From an uncultured Carboxylicivirga sp. (GTDB taxonomy: Bacteria > Bacteroidota > Bacteroidia > Bacteroidales > Marinilabiliaceae), in contig NZ_OY771430.1 in assembly GCF_963674565.1 (NCBI RefSeq), forward strand, positions 5,270,001 through 5,334,000: 64,000 nucleotides of DNA, given 5' to 3'. The position numbers and the translations under genes were made by a program. Below the pieces are notes generated by a model, which saw nothing but the letters and a program-made list of their open reading frames with translations, was not told where the DNA came from and did no database searches. The first letter of the stretch is position 1. Each line of letters opens with the position of its first letter. This document shows positions 41,551-51,710 of this stretch, piece by piece.

Positions 41551-41574
41551 TAAGGGAGACAGACGGACAAGGAG

Positions 41575-41608
41575 AAAAAAGAGTTACCCGCCCGGGTAAC
41601 TCTTTTTT
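41575..41608. terminator. Strong bidirectional terminator
   Basis: GAGTTACCCG (41581-41590) pairs with CGGGTAACTC (41593-41602), with A's before and T's after. It serves the lipoprotein gene and the convergent GH43-like gene. Confidence 0.92.
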
Positions 41609-41612
41609 AGTT

Positions 41613-42563
41613 TTATTCTTTTGCAGAAAGGGCAAGGAGTTTATTTAAAACAGCTTCTGTAGTTTTAAAGGCTGTACCATGCCGAATACCTTTGGGCAGA
41701 TTAATGGTTTCAGATACGTCTTCCCAATTTTGTCCATCACTTGAACGAATGGCTCCATATTTCTTTTCGCGGTATTTGTCGAAGTAAATGTAGGTGAATT
41801 CACCAATCTGCAGAGGAGTAGGACCTTCCACCCAGGAGTTGCCCGAAATACTTTCAGTTACCTCAGTAGGGAATCCTTCTTTTAAGTCTGTTGTAAAAGT
41901 TAGTCTTAAATTCTTTTCTACTGGTGCCGACATTTCATTTTTAACCACCATCAGGTAGTCAGAATCTCTTTTTAGAATAGCAGCATCAATAACACTGAAG
42001 CCCGGATCAAAAAATAATTCGGTTGGGCTAAAGGTTTTAAAGTCTTTGGTGGTTGTATAATATTGTCTGTGATTCAGTCCTTTTTCATTGGGTAATGTTT
42101 CAATGTCAGGATATAACTCAGGAACCGTTGATGCCCATACAATATAAAAGATGTCATCTTTATCATCATAAAATACTTCCGGAGCCCAGCTGTTTTTTGT
42201 GCTTTCAAGATGTTCCATTACAGGTATGTATTGTTGTTCCGACCAATTAATCAGATCTGTGGATGATGCATAACCAATTCCTTTATCCCACCATCCGGTT
42301 GTCCAAACTAAATGGAATACTCCATCTTTGCCTTGTGCTATACTCGGGTCGCGCATTAATCGATCTTTCCCGATTACTGGTTGCAGCAATGATTCTCCAT
42401 TGTTAATGATTCCCCATTCATGTCCATCATAACTATAAGCTATGTGAAGACCATCTTGCCCTCCATTTATGAAGTATGAAAAAAGGTAAACCTCTTTTGG
42501 CTTTTCGGTGCAACTTGACATTAAAATAAATAGTGCAATACTTAGTTTTATCAGGCTTTTCAT
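41613..42563 (-). CDS. GH43-like glycoside hydrolase lipoprotein
   Basis: A 316-residue surface or periplasmic lipoprotein (lipobox LMSSC, about residue 18) with the five-bladed beta-propeller pattern of GH43-like enzymes. Visible blades include RLMRDPSIAQGKDGVFHLVW, NSWAPEVFYDDKDDIFYIVW and WVEGPTPLQIGEFTYIYFD. The Asp of MRDPS, the Asp of SVIDAAIL and the Glu of VEGP sit where the GH43 catalytic triad is expected. Likely substrates are arabinan or galactan side chains of pectin. It is divergent from the hybrid regulator and marks the left edge of the PUL. Confidence 0.82.
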   Translation of the reverse strand: MKSLIKLSIALFILMSSCTEKPKEVYLFSYFINGGQDGLHIAYSYDGHEWGIINNGESLLQPVIGKDRLMRDPSIAQGKDGVFHLVWTTGWWDKGIGYASSTDLINWSEQQYIPVMEHLESTKNSWAPEVFYDDKDDIFYIVWASTVPELYPDIETLPNEKGLNHRQYYTTTKDFKTFSPTELFFDPGFSVIDAAILKRDSDYLMVVKNEMSAPVEKNLRLTFTTDLKEGFPTEVTESISGNSWVEGPTPLQIGEFTYIYFDKYREKKYGAIRSSDGQNWEDVSETINLPKGIRHGTAFKTTEAVLNKLLALSAKE

Positions 42564-42752
42564 AATTAAGAAGATTCTAATATATGTTTAAAGATGCAAG
42601 GTAATGGCTCATTCAAATTGTTTACTGGATATTAATACAAAGAACTGAAAAAATTGACATATTCTTCTGCATGTATATTATATTATATAATTTTAGTACC
42701 TTAATTGACCAAGCGAATTTTGTATGAAATTTGCAATTATCATGGAATAAAG

Positions 42753-45700
42753 ATGATCTATAAGGAAAGGCTTATTTTATGGGTAATGATTCTATATCTG
42801 TTTACAGGTATTGGTATTTATGCTCAGGAAACCATTACATTTAGTCAGATTAGTACAAAAGAGGGACTTTCTCAAAATACAGTTCGTAGTATTCTTGTTG
42901 ACAATAAAGGATTTTTATGGGTTGGTACGCTTGATGGTTTAGTGCGTTATGATGGCAACCGTTTTATCACCTATAAACCGGAAGCCGATTCTCCCACTAA
43001 TATTCCTGATCAGCGGGTGAAAGGTATTTTTGAGGATCGTAATGGTTTTATCTGGATACTTACTTATGCAAACTCTTTTAGTTGTTATAATCCCAATACA
43101 GAAGACTTCATAGAATTTAGTTACGAGGGTAAAAATATTTCATTGCCATTTACTCACTTTGCTGAGACATCAGATGGTAATGTATGGCTATGGGGTGGGA
43201 ATGGTTGTGTGAAAATGGCAATGGGAGCCAATAATTTACCCGAGGTATTATTTCATTCATCAGTTAATAAGAAACAATTGACGGATGAGAATATTAATTT
43301 TTTATTTGAAGATTCAGCTAAGTCCATATGGATTGGTACCGAATCCGGGTTAAACTGCTTTAATCCTTCCGGTGACATCCAACATTTCTTTAAAGGTAAT
43401 GATGATGGTGATTTTGTGGCAGCTGTTGAAGAAAGTGGTATTATTTATTTTCTAATGGCGAATGGAACCATTCATCGATTTAATCAATCTGCAAAAACAT
43501 TTATTTCATCTTTCAGAAGCCCTGTTGAAGATACTTTCCGGGATTTGAAGAGAATGAATAACAGCTATCTCGTTGCCTCAACATTAAATGAGCAACTGTT
43601 TAAAATTGATATCAGTACAGGTAACTATTTTAAAAATGCCCTGAATCTGTCACATACATTCAAAGGTTCACCACAGTTGTATTTGGATAATAAAAAAGGT
43701 TTATGGGTATATGATTATTCCGGTATGGTTTTTTACTATAATCCGGAAAAGGACATAATTAAATCGTTTCAACTAATAAAACCTGAGATAGCCAATGTAA
43801 TTGATGATGGACGTTATAATATTTTGATTGACAATGAAGGTGTTTATTGGATAACAACATATGGTAGTGGACTTTATCGTTATGATGCAGAAAAAGATCA
43901 GCTTACAAATTACAAGTATGATCAGCTAAAAAATAGCCCCGCTTCAGATTATATGCTTTCCATCATAGATGATAAATATGGGAATCTTTGGATCGGATGT
44001 GAATATGCTGGTGTTATAAAAGTGGTCAAGGAAAAATATCATGCTGAATATATCAAACCGGAGGTTGCAGGATCTATCGGAACAAAAAATAATGTAAGAG
44101 TTATAGTTAAGGATTCTGATTCGAATATTTGGTTAGGAACTAAAAATGGAAGCCTTTATTTGTACGATAAGGATTTGAATAACAAAAGGATTGTTATGAA
44201 AAATATTAATCCTTATACGGTATGTGAAGATGATAGGGGACGTATTTGGGTTGGAACAAAGGGGAATGGTGTTTATGTGATTGATAAAAAGACATTCAAG
44301 GAATATTATCATTTTACTGCATCTGATGATAACGACCAGAGTTTAAGTCACAATTCAATTTTTGACATTATTCAGGATACGGATAAACGTATTTGGATAG
44401 CATCTTTTGGAGGAGGTATTGATCTGGTGGAAGAAACAGATCAAGGTATTGCATTTAAGCATTTTCTAAATAATAAAGGGAACCTTAGTTTTGTAAGGTG
44501 CCTGATTCAGGATCGTGAAGGTAATATATGGGCTGGTAGTTATGAAGGATTGATAAGTTTTCGATTCGAGGAGATCAACATCAATCCGAATGCCTATACT
44601 ATTTACACTTATAATTCAGGGCATCCGGTTGGATTAAATTGTAATGATGTAAAAACGGTTTATGAAGACAGTTTTGGTCAGTTATGGGTTGGAACTGCAG
44701 GAGGAGGACTAAATTTATTTGATAAATATAGTCCTGATCGACAGGGAGCTTTTATCAAATACACCAAGAAAGAAGGATTGCCATCTGACATTGTAACTTC
44801 GGTTTTGGAAAGTAAAGATGGTGTAATCTGGGTGGGAACAGAAAATGGTTTGGCTCATTTCGATAGAAACACCAAAACATTCCTGACTTATTTCTTTTCA
44901 AATAGTTCTTTTGGTAATTTTTATGGTGAAAATGCATGTTTACGAAACGATAACGGATATCTTTTGTGGGGTACATTGGACGGATTGTTGGTTTTTGATC
45001 CGGGTGAACTGGATGCCAATAAAAAAGAAGTACCAAAGGTAACATTAACAGATTTATATGTGCTGGATCAAAGGATTGAAACAACACAGAAGAAATCTCC
45101 ATTAACAGAATCAATTAATAAGGTTGATAAGGTAAAGCTTAAGAGCGAACAGAAAACATTTACCCTGTATTTTGCCTGTTTAGATTTAACAGATCCAAAA
45201 AGGAATAAGTATTCCTATAAGATGGAGAATTATGATCAGTTTTGGAGTAAAGCCAGCACTAATAACTGGGCTACCTATAAAAACATGCCTCCCGGCACCT
45301 ATACTTTTATGGTTAAAGGATCAAATGCAGAAGGACAATGGAATGACGAAATCAAGACATGCCAGATTACAGTGTTGCCTACGTTTTGGAGATCAATATA
45401 TGCCATCATATTATATGTTTTTGTGATAGCTCTATTAGGATTGGTGTTTATTCGTTTCTTGTTTAGAATCAATAAATTGAATACGGCTGTTAAAATGGAG
45501 AAGCAACTTACGGACTATAAGTTACGTTTCTTCACCAATGTTTCACATGAGTTTAGGACACCACTTACTCTTATTAAAGGAGCATTGGAGAGAATTAATG
45601 ATGAAGAGAATCACTCACCGGAAGTGAATCGTCACCTGGCTCTGCTGAACAGAAATACCCAGCATATGTCAAGGTTGATTGATCAGCTGCTCGAATTCAG

Positions 45701-47084
45701 GAAGTTGCAAAATAATATACTCACTCTTAATCTTGAAAAGACTGAAATTAACGATTATGCTTTAAATGTATATTACGAATTTAAAGAGATAGCATTTCAA
45801 AAAGGTATTGATTACCAGTTTGAAGGGTTAGATGATAAATGGTATTTCTATGTCGATCGTAACAAATTGGAAAAGATATTATTCAACCTGTTATCTAATG
45901 CCTTTAAGTTTACTCCTCATAACGGATCCATTGTTTTTAAACTGCAAAAGGGTGAAGATGAAAAGAAATGTATTATCTCAGTTGCAGACTCGGGTATTGG
46001 AGTACCGAAGGATAAGCAGGATCTTCTGTTTAGCCGATTCAAGCAGGTTACATTTTCAGCAGAAGGTACAGGAGTAGGTCTTGAATTGGTGAAGGAATTT
46101 GTCGAAGCTCATCAGGGTAAAGTTAGTTATCAACCAAATGAAGGCAAAGGTTCGGTATTCACTGTTGAACTGCCGACCAATGAAGAGCTATACAAAGATG
46201 CTAACTATGTTAACTCTCAGCCTACAGTTGAAAATGCAGATAAGATTATTGAACAGAAAGTAGAGGCTGAAATTAAGCGTCCGGCTAGTCCATCCAGTTC
46301 AAAGCTTCTGATCATTGATGATAACTATGATATAAGAGAGTATCTGAATGAGGAACTAAGGCATCACTTTAATGTTGAGCTGGCTGTTGATGGAAAAGAA
46401 GGCCTTGAAAAAGCCATTGCCATCAATCCAACATTGATTATTTGTGATGTAAAGATGCCTGAAATGGATGGTCTGGAAGTGACGCGCCGTTTGAAAGATA
46501 ATTTTGAAACAAGTCATATACCTATTATTCTTCTTACTGCCATGTCGTCGGATACCATTAAACTTCAAGGCAGCGAGAGTGGAGCAGATGCTTATATAAT
46601 GAAGCCATTTAGTCTTAAGTATCTGTTGTCAAGGATTTATGGACTGATTGAGCAAAGAGAGAGGCTTAAGAAGCGCTTCTCTGTTGATATTGATGTGAAG
46701 ATTGGTGCACTGAGTGAAGAGAAAAAAGATAAGGAGTTCTATACCCTGATTAATGATATAGTTGATAAACATCTGTCAGATGCCAATTTTACGGTTACTG
46801 AATTTACTGAGCAAGCCGGACTCTCTCGTACTATCTTTTACAAAAAGGTAAAAGGGTTAACTGGTTATTCTCCTAATGAACTGATAAAAATTAAGCGAAT
46901 GAAGCGGGCAGCAGAACTTCTGGTAGAACGAAAGCATACTGTTTCAGAAGTTTCGTGGCAAGTAGGTATTGAAGATCCATTCTATTTTAGTAAGTGTTTT
47001 AAAGCTCAGTTTGGTTGTGCTCCTTCGAAGTTTGGTGTGGAAGATTTGAAGTTAGATTCAAGTCAGGAAAAGCCTGAAGAATAA
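42753..47084 (+). CDS. Hybrid two-component system sensor/regulator
   Basis: About 1,443 residues from the ATG at 42753, which opens a signal peptide (the frame begins at an upstream TTG). The periplasmic part has two-component propeller repeats (GLSQNTVRSILVDNKGFLWV and others, to about residue 780) and a Y_Y_Y domain (about 790-870). One membrane helix (about 878-905) follows. Then come HisKA with NVSHEFRTPLTLI, HATPase with NLLSNAFKF, ADSGIGVP and GTGVGLELV, a receiver domain with IIDDNYD and ICDVKMPEMDG (Asp near 1230), and an AraC-type HTH domain at the end. It controls the PUL by sensing an oligosaccharide from its substrate. It is the only plus-strand gene of the locus. Confidence 0.95.
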   Translation: MIYKERLILWVMILYLFTGIGIYAQETITFSQISTKEGLSQNTVRSILVDNKGFLWVGTLDGLVRYDGNRFITYKPEADSPTNIPDQRVKGIFEDRNGFIWILTYANSFSCYNPNTEDFIEFSYEGKNISLPFTHFAETSDGNVWLWGGNGCVKMAMGANNLPEVLFHSSVNKKQLTDENINFLFEDSAKSIWIGTESGLNCFNPSGDIQHFFKGNDDGDFVAAVEESGIIYFLMANGTIHRFNQSAKTFISSFRSPVEDTFRDLKRMNNSYLVASTLNEQLFKIDISTGNYFKNALNLSHTFKGSPQLYLDNKKGLWVYDYSGMVFYYNPEKDIIKSFQLIKPEIANVIDDGRYNILIDNEGVYWITTYGSGLYRYDAEKDQLTNYKYDQLKNSPASDYMLSIIDDKYGNLWIGCEYAGVIKVVKEKYHAEYIKPEVAGSIGTKNNVRVIVKDSDSNIWLGTKNGSLYLYDKDLNNKRIVMKNINPYTVCEDDRGRIWVGTKGNGVYVIDKKTFKEYYHFTASDDNDQSLSHNSIFDIIQDTDKRIWIASFGGGIDLVEETDQGIAFKHFLNNKGNLSFVRCLIQDREGNIWAGSYEGLISFRFEEININPNAYTIYTYNSGHPVGLNCNDVKTVYEDSFGQLWVGTAGGGLNLFDKYSPDRQGAFIKYTKKEGLPSDIVTSVLESKDGVIWVGTENGLAHFDRNTKTFLTYFFSNSSFGNFYGENACLRNDNGYLLWGTLDGLLVFDPGELDANKKEVPKVTLTDLYVLDQRIETTQKKSPLTESINKVDKVKLKSEQKTFTLYFACLDLTDPKRNKYSYKMENYDQFWSKASTNNWATYKNMPPGTYTFMVKGSNAEGQWNDEIKTCQITVLPTFWRSIYAIILYVFVIALLGLVFIRFLFRINKLNTAVKMEKQLTDYKLRFFTNVSHEFRTPLTLIKGALERINDEENHSPEVNRHLALLNRNTQHMSRLIDQLLEFRKLQNNILTLNLEKTEINDYALNVYYEFKEIAFQKGIDYQFEGLDDKWYFYVDRNKLEKILFNLLSNAFKFTPHNGSIVFKLQKGEDEKKCIISVADSGIGVPKDKQDLLFSRFKQVTFSAEGTGVGLELVKEFVEAHQGKVSYQPNEGKGSVFTVELPTNEELYKDANYVNSQPTVENADKIIEQKVEAEIKRPASPSSSKLLIIDDNYDIREYLNEELRHHFNVELAVDGKEGLEKAIAINPTLIICDVKMPEMDGLEVTRRLKDNFETSHIPIILLTAMSSDTIKLQGSESGADAYIMKPFSLKYLLSRIYGLIEQRERLKKRFSVDIDVKIGALSEEKKDKEFYTLINDIVDKHLSDANFTVTEFTEQAGLSRTIFYKKVKGLTGYSPNELIKIKRMKRAAELLVERKHTVSEVSWQVGIEDPFYFSKCFKAQFGCAPSKFGVEDLKLDSSQEKPEE

Positions 47085-47346
47085 AAGTAAATACCGTAAA
47101 ATAGGATATTGTATTGAGAGCATAAGCTTGTTGAGGCTTACTTTTATTTTAAATCATGAAGATTGGTCATCTATTTTTGTAGGTTGATTGAGAATGATAT
47201 GTTGAAATGATAGAGAATACAGAAGATCAGTTACCAAACCTTTAGATTGTAATAAACTGACAAATATTGAAAGGACTCAGTCATGGGCCTCATCAATTAT
47301 TTAGTGAAGTAGTTTTTAAGAACTGAATTTTAAAACTATGCAATAA

Positions 47347-47381
47347 AAAAGAGGAATCTCAAAAACTGAAATTCCTCTTCT
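47347..47381 (-). terminator. Terminator after the GH2 gene
   Basis: AAGAGGAAT (47349-47357) pairs with ATTCCTCTT (47371-47379), with a T run on the minus strand. The rest of 47085-47340 shows no gene. Confidence 0.75.
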
Positions 47382-47398
47382 TACCTAAAACTATATTA

Positions 47399-50230
47399 CT
47401 AATTACTTCTAAAATCAAAATTCAAAACCATTCTGATACCTTCATCGCCTACTTTAATGCGAATATTACCGGGCTGACTATGAGGTCCCTGTTGTGAAGT
47501 TGGTTTAAACGATTGTATAGCAGGTATATCATATAAGAATGAAATGTCTCCTTCCGGAAATCCCGGCATGGTTCTTCTACCATTTTGTCTGCCTTTTGGT
47601 TCTTCGGGAGTAAATACTCTCATAAATACACCATCAGTTTCAGCATAAACAGTAAAAGGGGCTTTATCTGACTCAATGGTTGCCCAATAAAGGTTGGCAT
47701 GATATCCTTTAAATTCAGGATAAGTTAAACCATATTCACTTTCACCAGTAATGGTATTGTTGTAATCTTTTTGCCAAAGATTATAGTTGGTACCTTTAAT
47801 GCGGTTTTTCCATACGCGGTATGGTCCACGTCCAAACCATTCCATTCCTTTAGCTAATTCTTCAGGATATGAAAAAGATAGACCGAAATTATAAATGGCA
47901 TCATCTGTAAAAGCGTCATCAAACCCCTGACCACCTCTGGCCCGGTTCAGCATAACCGCATCCATTTTTAACAAACCATCAGCGTTCATTGTCCACACAA
48001 TAGAATCGATGGCACCCAGATATTTTGCTACAAAAATTGCAGAATTCTCATCCTGACGGGTATAATACTCTTTAAACTGAATTTTCATACCAACAGCAAC
48101 TGGTCCGTTATTAAAAGGTATCTCACCATTGGGGTTTGTAATTTTTACCAGCTGACCATTGGATTGATTAAATGTAACCGATACACCATTGGCTGATAAA
48201 ATAGTAGTAGTATCCTTCTCTGATATTTTTACTGTACTATTGTTTTTTGAAGCTTCTTCCTGTGTTTTAAAATATTCACCAGCATATTTAACTGTCCACG
48301 ACCAGGTACAAATTGAATTGCCATGCGGATCAAAAGCTTCCAATTCAAGAACATCACCATCAAAGAAATTAGCAGGAAGCTCCATCTTTGCCATTCCAGT
48401 CTCACCTGGATCAAGTGCAGGTAGTGTTAGAATACCTTCGGATAATACCTCTTTTTTGGTACCTTTTAATGGTGAATCGATTGAATAAAGCTTGTATTGA
48501 GCCTTACAATCTTTTAGGTTGGTAAATAAGAAAGTATTTGAAATTGTAAAGTTTCCTTTAAATGACGGGGTGATGAACAACTGTTTAAACTGAATTGGAG
48601 CCCAAACTTCGCGCACTGTAAATACACTTCCTTCTTTTTCGCGGTATGGTCCCACAATACCATCGGGTGCACGAAAATCATCAGAATCCAGCTTGCCACC
48701 TCTGTCGGAACGTTTCACAGCATTATCGCAGAATGCCCACATAAAACCACCAGCAAATAGAGGGTGAGAGGTCCAGTTAACCCAGAAATCTTCCAAACCG
48801 GCACCATGTCCCTGGTCGTACATGCCATGCATAAATTCAGTTGGTAAAAATACTTTATATCCATTGGTAAAACGTGCAACACCAGTTAGGTAGGTGGGGT
48901 AATGGTGAGCGTCTACATCATTGAAATCTGCCCAGGGATGAATCACATGTCTTTTTTGTGGATCGTAATCGGCAAAATGAGCATCCAGATCGTAATTCCA
49001 TCCACCTTCGTTACCGTTACTCCAGATAACAATACTCGGGTGATTTACATCGCGTGTCACCATTTCTTTTTGCAACTTAGCACCAACCTTTGAGTCGTAA
49101 CAATTCTGCCAGCCTGCCAGCTCATCCATTACAAATAAACCAATTGAATCACACATGTCAAGAAAGTGTGGATCAGGAGGATAGTGAAAACGTACAGCAT
49201 TTATGTTCATTTCCTTCATCAACAGTACGTCCGACTTACTGATCTCACGGCTGGTAGTTCTTCCTCCGTCGGGATGGAAGGAGTGACGATTGATACCTTT
49301 CATTACTATCTTGGTATCGTTAACATAAATACCGTCTTTAGGTCGAAATTCAACGGTTCTGAAACCAATACGCGAGTTCCATGTGTGTAATGTCTTGTTA
49401 TTTTTATCAATTAGCTTCAGGTTTAAAACATACAACTGTGGAAATTCAGGATTCCAGTTAATTACGTTATCCCATTTTGTGCTGATAGTTTGTTTTAATT
49501 CATTGTCTTTTAATAGTATTGATGCTTCTTTAAAGGTACCTTCTCCTGTAAGTGGTTCAATAGAAGCAATTATTTTAGCTCCTGTTAAGGGTGCTGATAA
49601 ATCAACATTGGCCTGTAAAGTACCATCGGCGCGGGCATCTACAGCTACATGCGAAATGGCTTGTTGAGGTTTAGCTTCAAGGTAAACCGGACGGTATATT
49701 CCACCAAACAGCCACCAGTCTGCCATTCTTTCGGCACGGTTAATACTTGCGTTTTCGGAGTGTTTATGTACAATAACTTCCAGTTTGTTTTTCTTACCTA
49801 CCAGAAGTTTATCAGTTATGTCATATGAAAAGCGATAAAAACCACCCTGATGCATTTCACCAGCTTTATGGCCGTTTACATATACTTCTGTGTCGGTCAT
49901 AGAGCCTTCAAAAACAATACTGACCTGTTTGTCTGACCATGATTTTGGCACCTTGAAAGAGTGACGGTAAGTACCTGTTTCTTTTGATACTTCTTCACCT
50001 TTTTTGTACCAGCGACCATATGTATATTCGCCGTATCCTTGCAGTTCCCATTGTGAAGGGACTTGTATTTTACCCCATTTACCACTGTTGTTGCCTCCTG
50101 AACAGAGAAAATCCCAGGTAACTGTGTTATCCAAGCCAGTTCCTGAAAGATACATTTGTTCAGTTGATTGGCCTTTAACTATCAGTGTTGTAAGTAATAT
50201 GGAGCAGATTAAAAACAGGTTGCGTTTCAT
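47399..50230 (-). CDS. GH2 beta-galactosidase-like glycoside hydrolase
   Basis: A 943-residue exported enzyme (signal peptide about 1-20). The order of domains is sugar-binding jelly roll (about 50-185, GGIYRPVYLEAKPQ), Ig-like (190-290), TIM barrel (290-590), Ig-like, and the LacZ C-terminal small-chain domain. The barrel has GINRHSFHPDGGRTTSR, NAVRFHYPPDPHFLDMCD and the acid/base glutamate in WSNGNEGGW. The nucleophile may be the Glu of PTEFMHG. It probably removes beta-galactose from rhamnogalacturonan side chains. It is the last of a minus-strand operon, 6 bp after the GH28 gene. Confidence 0.92.
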   Translation of the reverse strand: MKRNLFLICSILLTTLIVKGQSTEQMYLSGTGLDNTVTWDFLCSGGNNSGKWGKIQVPSQWELQGYGEYTYGRWYKKGEEVSKETGTYRHSFKVPKSWSDKQVSIVFEGSMTDTEVYVNGHKAGEMHQGGFYRFSYDITDKLLVGKKNKLEVIVHKHSENASINRAERMADWWLFGGIYRPVYLEAKPQQAISHVAVDARADGTLQANVDLSAPLTGAKIIASIEPLTGEGTFKEASILLKDNELKQTISTKWDNVINWNPEFPQLYVLNLKLIDKNNKTLHTWNSRIGFRTVEFRPKDGIYVNDTKIVMKGINRHSFHPDGGRTTSREISKSDVLLMKEMNINAVRFHYPPDPHFLDMCDSIGLFVMDELAGWQNCYDSKVGAKLQKEMVTRDVNHPSIVIWSNGNEGGWNYDLDAHFADYDPQKRHVIHPWADFNDVDAHHYPTYLTGVARFTNGYKVFLPTEFMHGMYDQGHGAGLEDFWVNWTSHPLFAGGFMWAFCDNAVKRSDRGGKLDSDDFRAPDGIVGPYREKEGSVFTVREVWAPIQFKQLFITPSFKGNFTISNTFLFTNLKDCKAQYKLYSIDSPLKGTKKEVLSEGILTLPALDPGETGMAKMELPANFFDGDVLELEAFDPHGNSICTWSWTVKYAGEYFKTQEEASKNNSTVKISEKDTTTILSANGVSVTFNQSNGQLVKITNPNGEIPFNNGPVAVGMKIQFKEYYTRQDENSAIFVAKYLGAIDSIVWTMNADGLLKMDAVMLNRARGGQGFDDAFTDDAIYNFGLSFSYPEELAKGMEWFGRGPYRVWKNRIKGTNYNLWQKDYNNTITGESEYGLTYPEFKGYHANLYWATIESDKAPFTVYAETDGVFMRVFTPEEPKGRQNGRRTMPGFPEGDISFLYDIPAIQSFKPTSQQGPHSQPGNIRIKVGDEGIRMVLNFDFRSN

Positions 50231-50236
50231 TATATC

Positions 50237-51688
50237 TTATTTTGTTGTTGACTGATCTACAAGTTCGTTGAATTGTAATTTTACCTTTTTGTTGTTCTCT
50301 AATTTTATTTCATCCAATCCGTTAATGCTCAAAGATTCGCAATTCCAGTTGTTGGCATACTTAATAAAACCGTATTTCTTACCTTCTAGCGATACGTTTT
50401 TGAAAATAAAATTATCAATAGTACTGGATTCAATGCCTCCAATCCGGATACATACCTCCGCATCATTGGCAGTAAGGTCATCGAAAACAATGTTTTTAAA
50501 TTTGGGGGTTCCTTCTTTTGGGTCCACTTTTTCCAACATTTTAATCCAGTGTTCCGGAACTTCATCAATACTATATCCTTCGGGTAGAGTTGAATAGCTA
50601 TAGGTTGGATTCCAGTTTAAATCAACAGAGATTGGAAAATTTACTCCCTTCATATCGATATTAGACAAATAAATATCTTCTACTGTACCACCACGATTCA
50701 TAGCACTTTTAAAACGCAGACCGTAAGTGGTGTTTTCTGCTCTCAGATTATAAGCAACTACGTTGCGTATACTGCCTGAAGTCTCGCTTCCGCAGGTGAT
50801 TAATCCGGCTCCAATGCCAGCATAACATTCCCGGATAACTATGTATTCACATGGTCTGTTAACTTTTAGTCCATCGGCATCTCTTCCGGCTTTTAAACAA
50901 AAATTGTCATCGTTACAATTTATTGTACTGTTCTCAACCAGAATATACGAGGAAGAGTCAATGTCGATACCATCAGTACTCGGGCCGTGGCCTTCAATAT
51001 TATTACTAATAATCATGTTACGAACAGAAACATGACTGGAGTATAGAATGTGTAAACTCCAGAATCCTGGCTGGTAAAGAACAACGCCATCTACAGTAAT
51101 ATTTTCACTGTCTGAGATGAGAATACCTCTTGGGCGTTCACAATCATAATCAACAATCCAGCGTAATCCTTTAGGTTCATATTCGCGTCGCATGTCCCAG
51201 TATTTCTCCCAGAAAACTTTTCCTTTACCATGAATGGTTCCATTACCGGTAATAGCTGCGTTTTTTTTGCCAATAATATTAACCAAAGCTGCCGGCCATT
51301 TCATTTCCAGACCTGCTACCCTGGTATCTATTTGCTTGTAATCATTCAAATTCTGGCTGCCAATAAGCATAGTACCTTTGGGAATATGAAAATTAATATT
51401 ATCGCCTATAAACAACGATCCTGTAAGATAAATACCCGGTTCAAAAGTAACCATGCCTCCACCTGAAGCCACTGCTTCATCAATAGCTTTTTGAATGGCA
51501 GTGGTATTCATTTGAACAGCATCACCAACGGCTCCGTAATTTTTTACATTGAAAACTTTATCACATGTTGGAAATGATTGAGCTCCTACCTGTTCCATCC
51601 AGTCGAAATGAGGTATGGAATCCTTATCAGTCTCAATTGGACACAGGTGAAAATTTATAAGTAGTAATATAATTGACAAAGTCTTCAT
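50237..51688 (-). CDS. GH28 polygalacturonase-family enzyme
   Basis: About 483 residues from the ATG at 51688, with a signal peptide. The right-handed beta-helix begins NVKNYGAVGDAVQMNTTAIQ. GH28 motifs are TDGIDIDSS, NCNDDNFCLKAG (the catalytic Asp pair) and GSETSGSIRNV. The usual GHG triplet before the last motif reads GAG (IGAGLITCGSE), so the conserved His is absent, and the RIK site reads RFK. That may point to an exo-acting or rhamnogalacturonan-specific member. It sits between GH106 and GH2 genes with gaps of 22 and 6 bp, in one operon. Confidence 0.9.
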   Translation of the reverse strand: MKTLSIILLLINFHLCPIETDKDSIPHFDWMEQVGAQSFPTCDKVFNVKNYGAVGDAVQMNTTAIQKAIDEAVASGGGMVTFEPGIYLTGSLFIGDNINFHIPKGTMLIGSQNLNDYKQIDTRVAGLEMKWPAALVNIIGKKNAAITGNGTIHGKGKVFWEKYWDMRREYEPKGLRWIVDYDCERPRGILISDSENITVDGVVLYQPGFWSLHILYSSHVSVRNMIISNNIEGHGPSTDGIDIDSSSYILVENSTINCNDDNFCLKAGRDADGLKVNRPCEYIVIRECYAGIGAGLITCGSETSGSIRNVVAYNLRAENTTYGLRFKSAMNRGGTVEDIYLSNIDMKGVNFPISVDLNWNPTYSYSTLPEGYSIDEVPEHWIKMLEKVDPKEGTPKFKNIVFDDLTANDAEVCIRIGGIESSTIDNFIFKNVSLEGKKYGFIKYANNWNCESLSINGLDEIKLENNKKVKLQFNELVDQSTTK

Positions 51689-51710
51689 AATCAAAACAAT
51701 TAAGTTTTTA

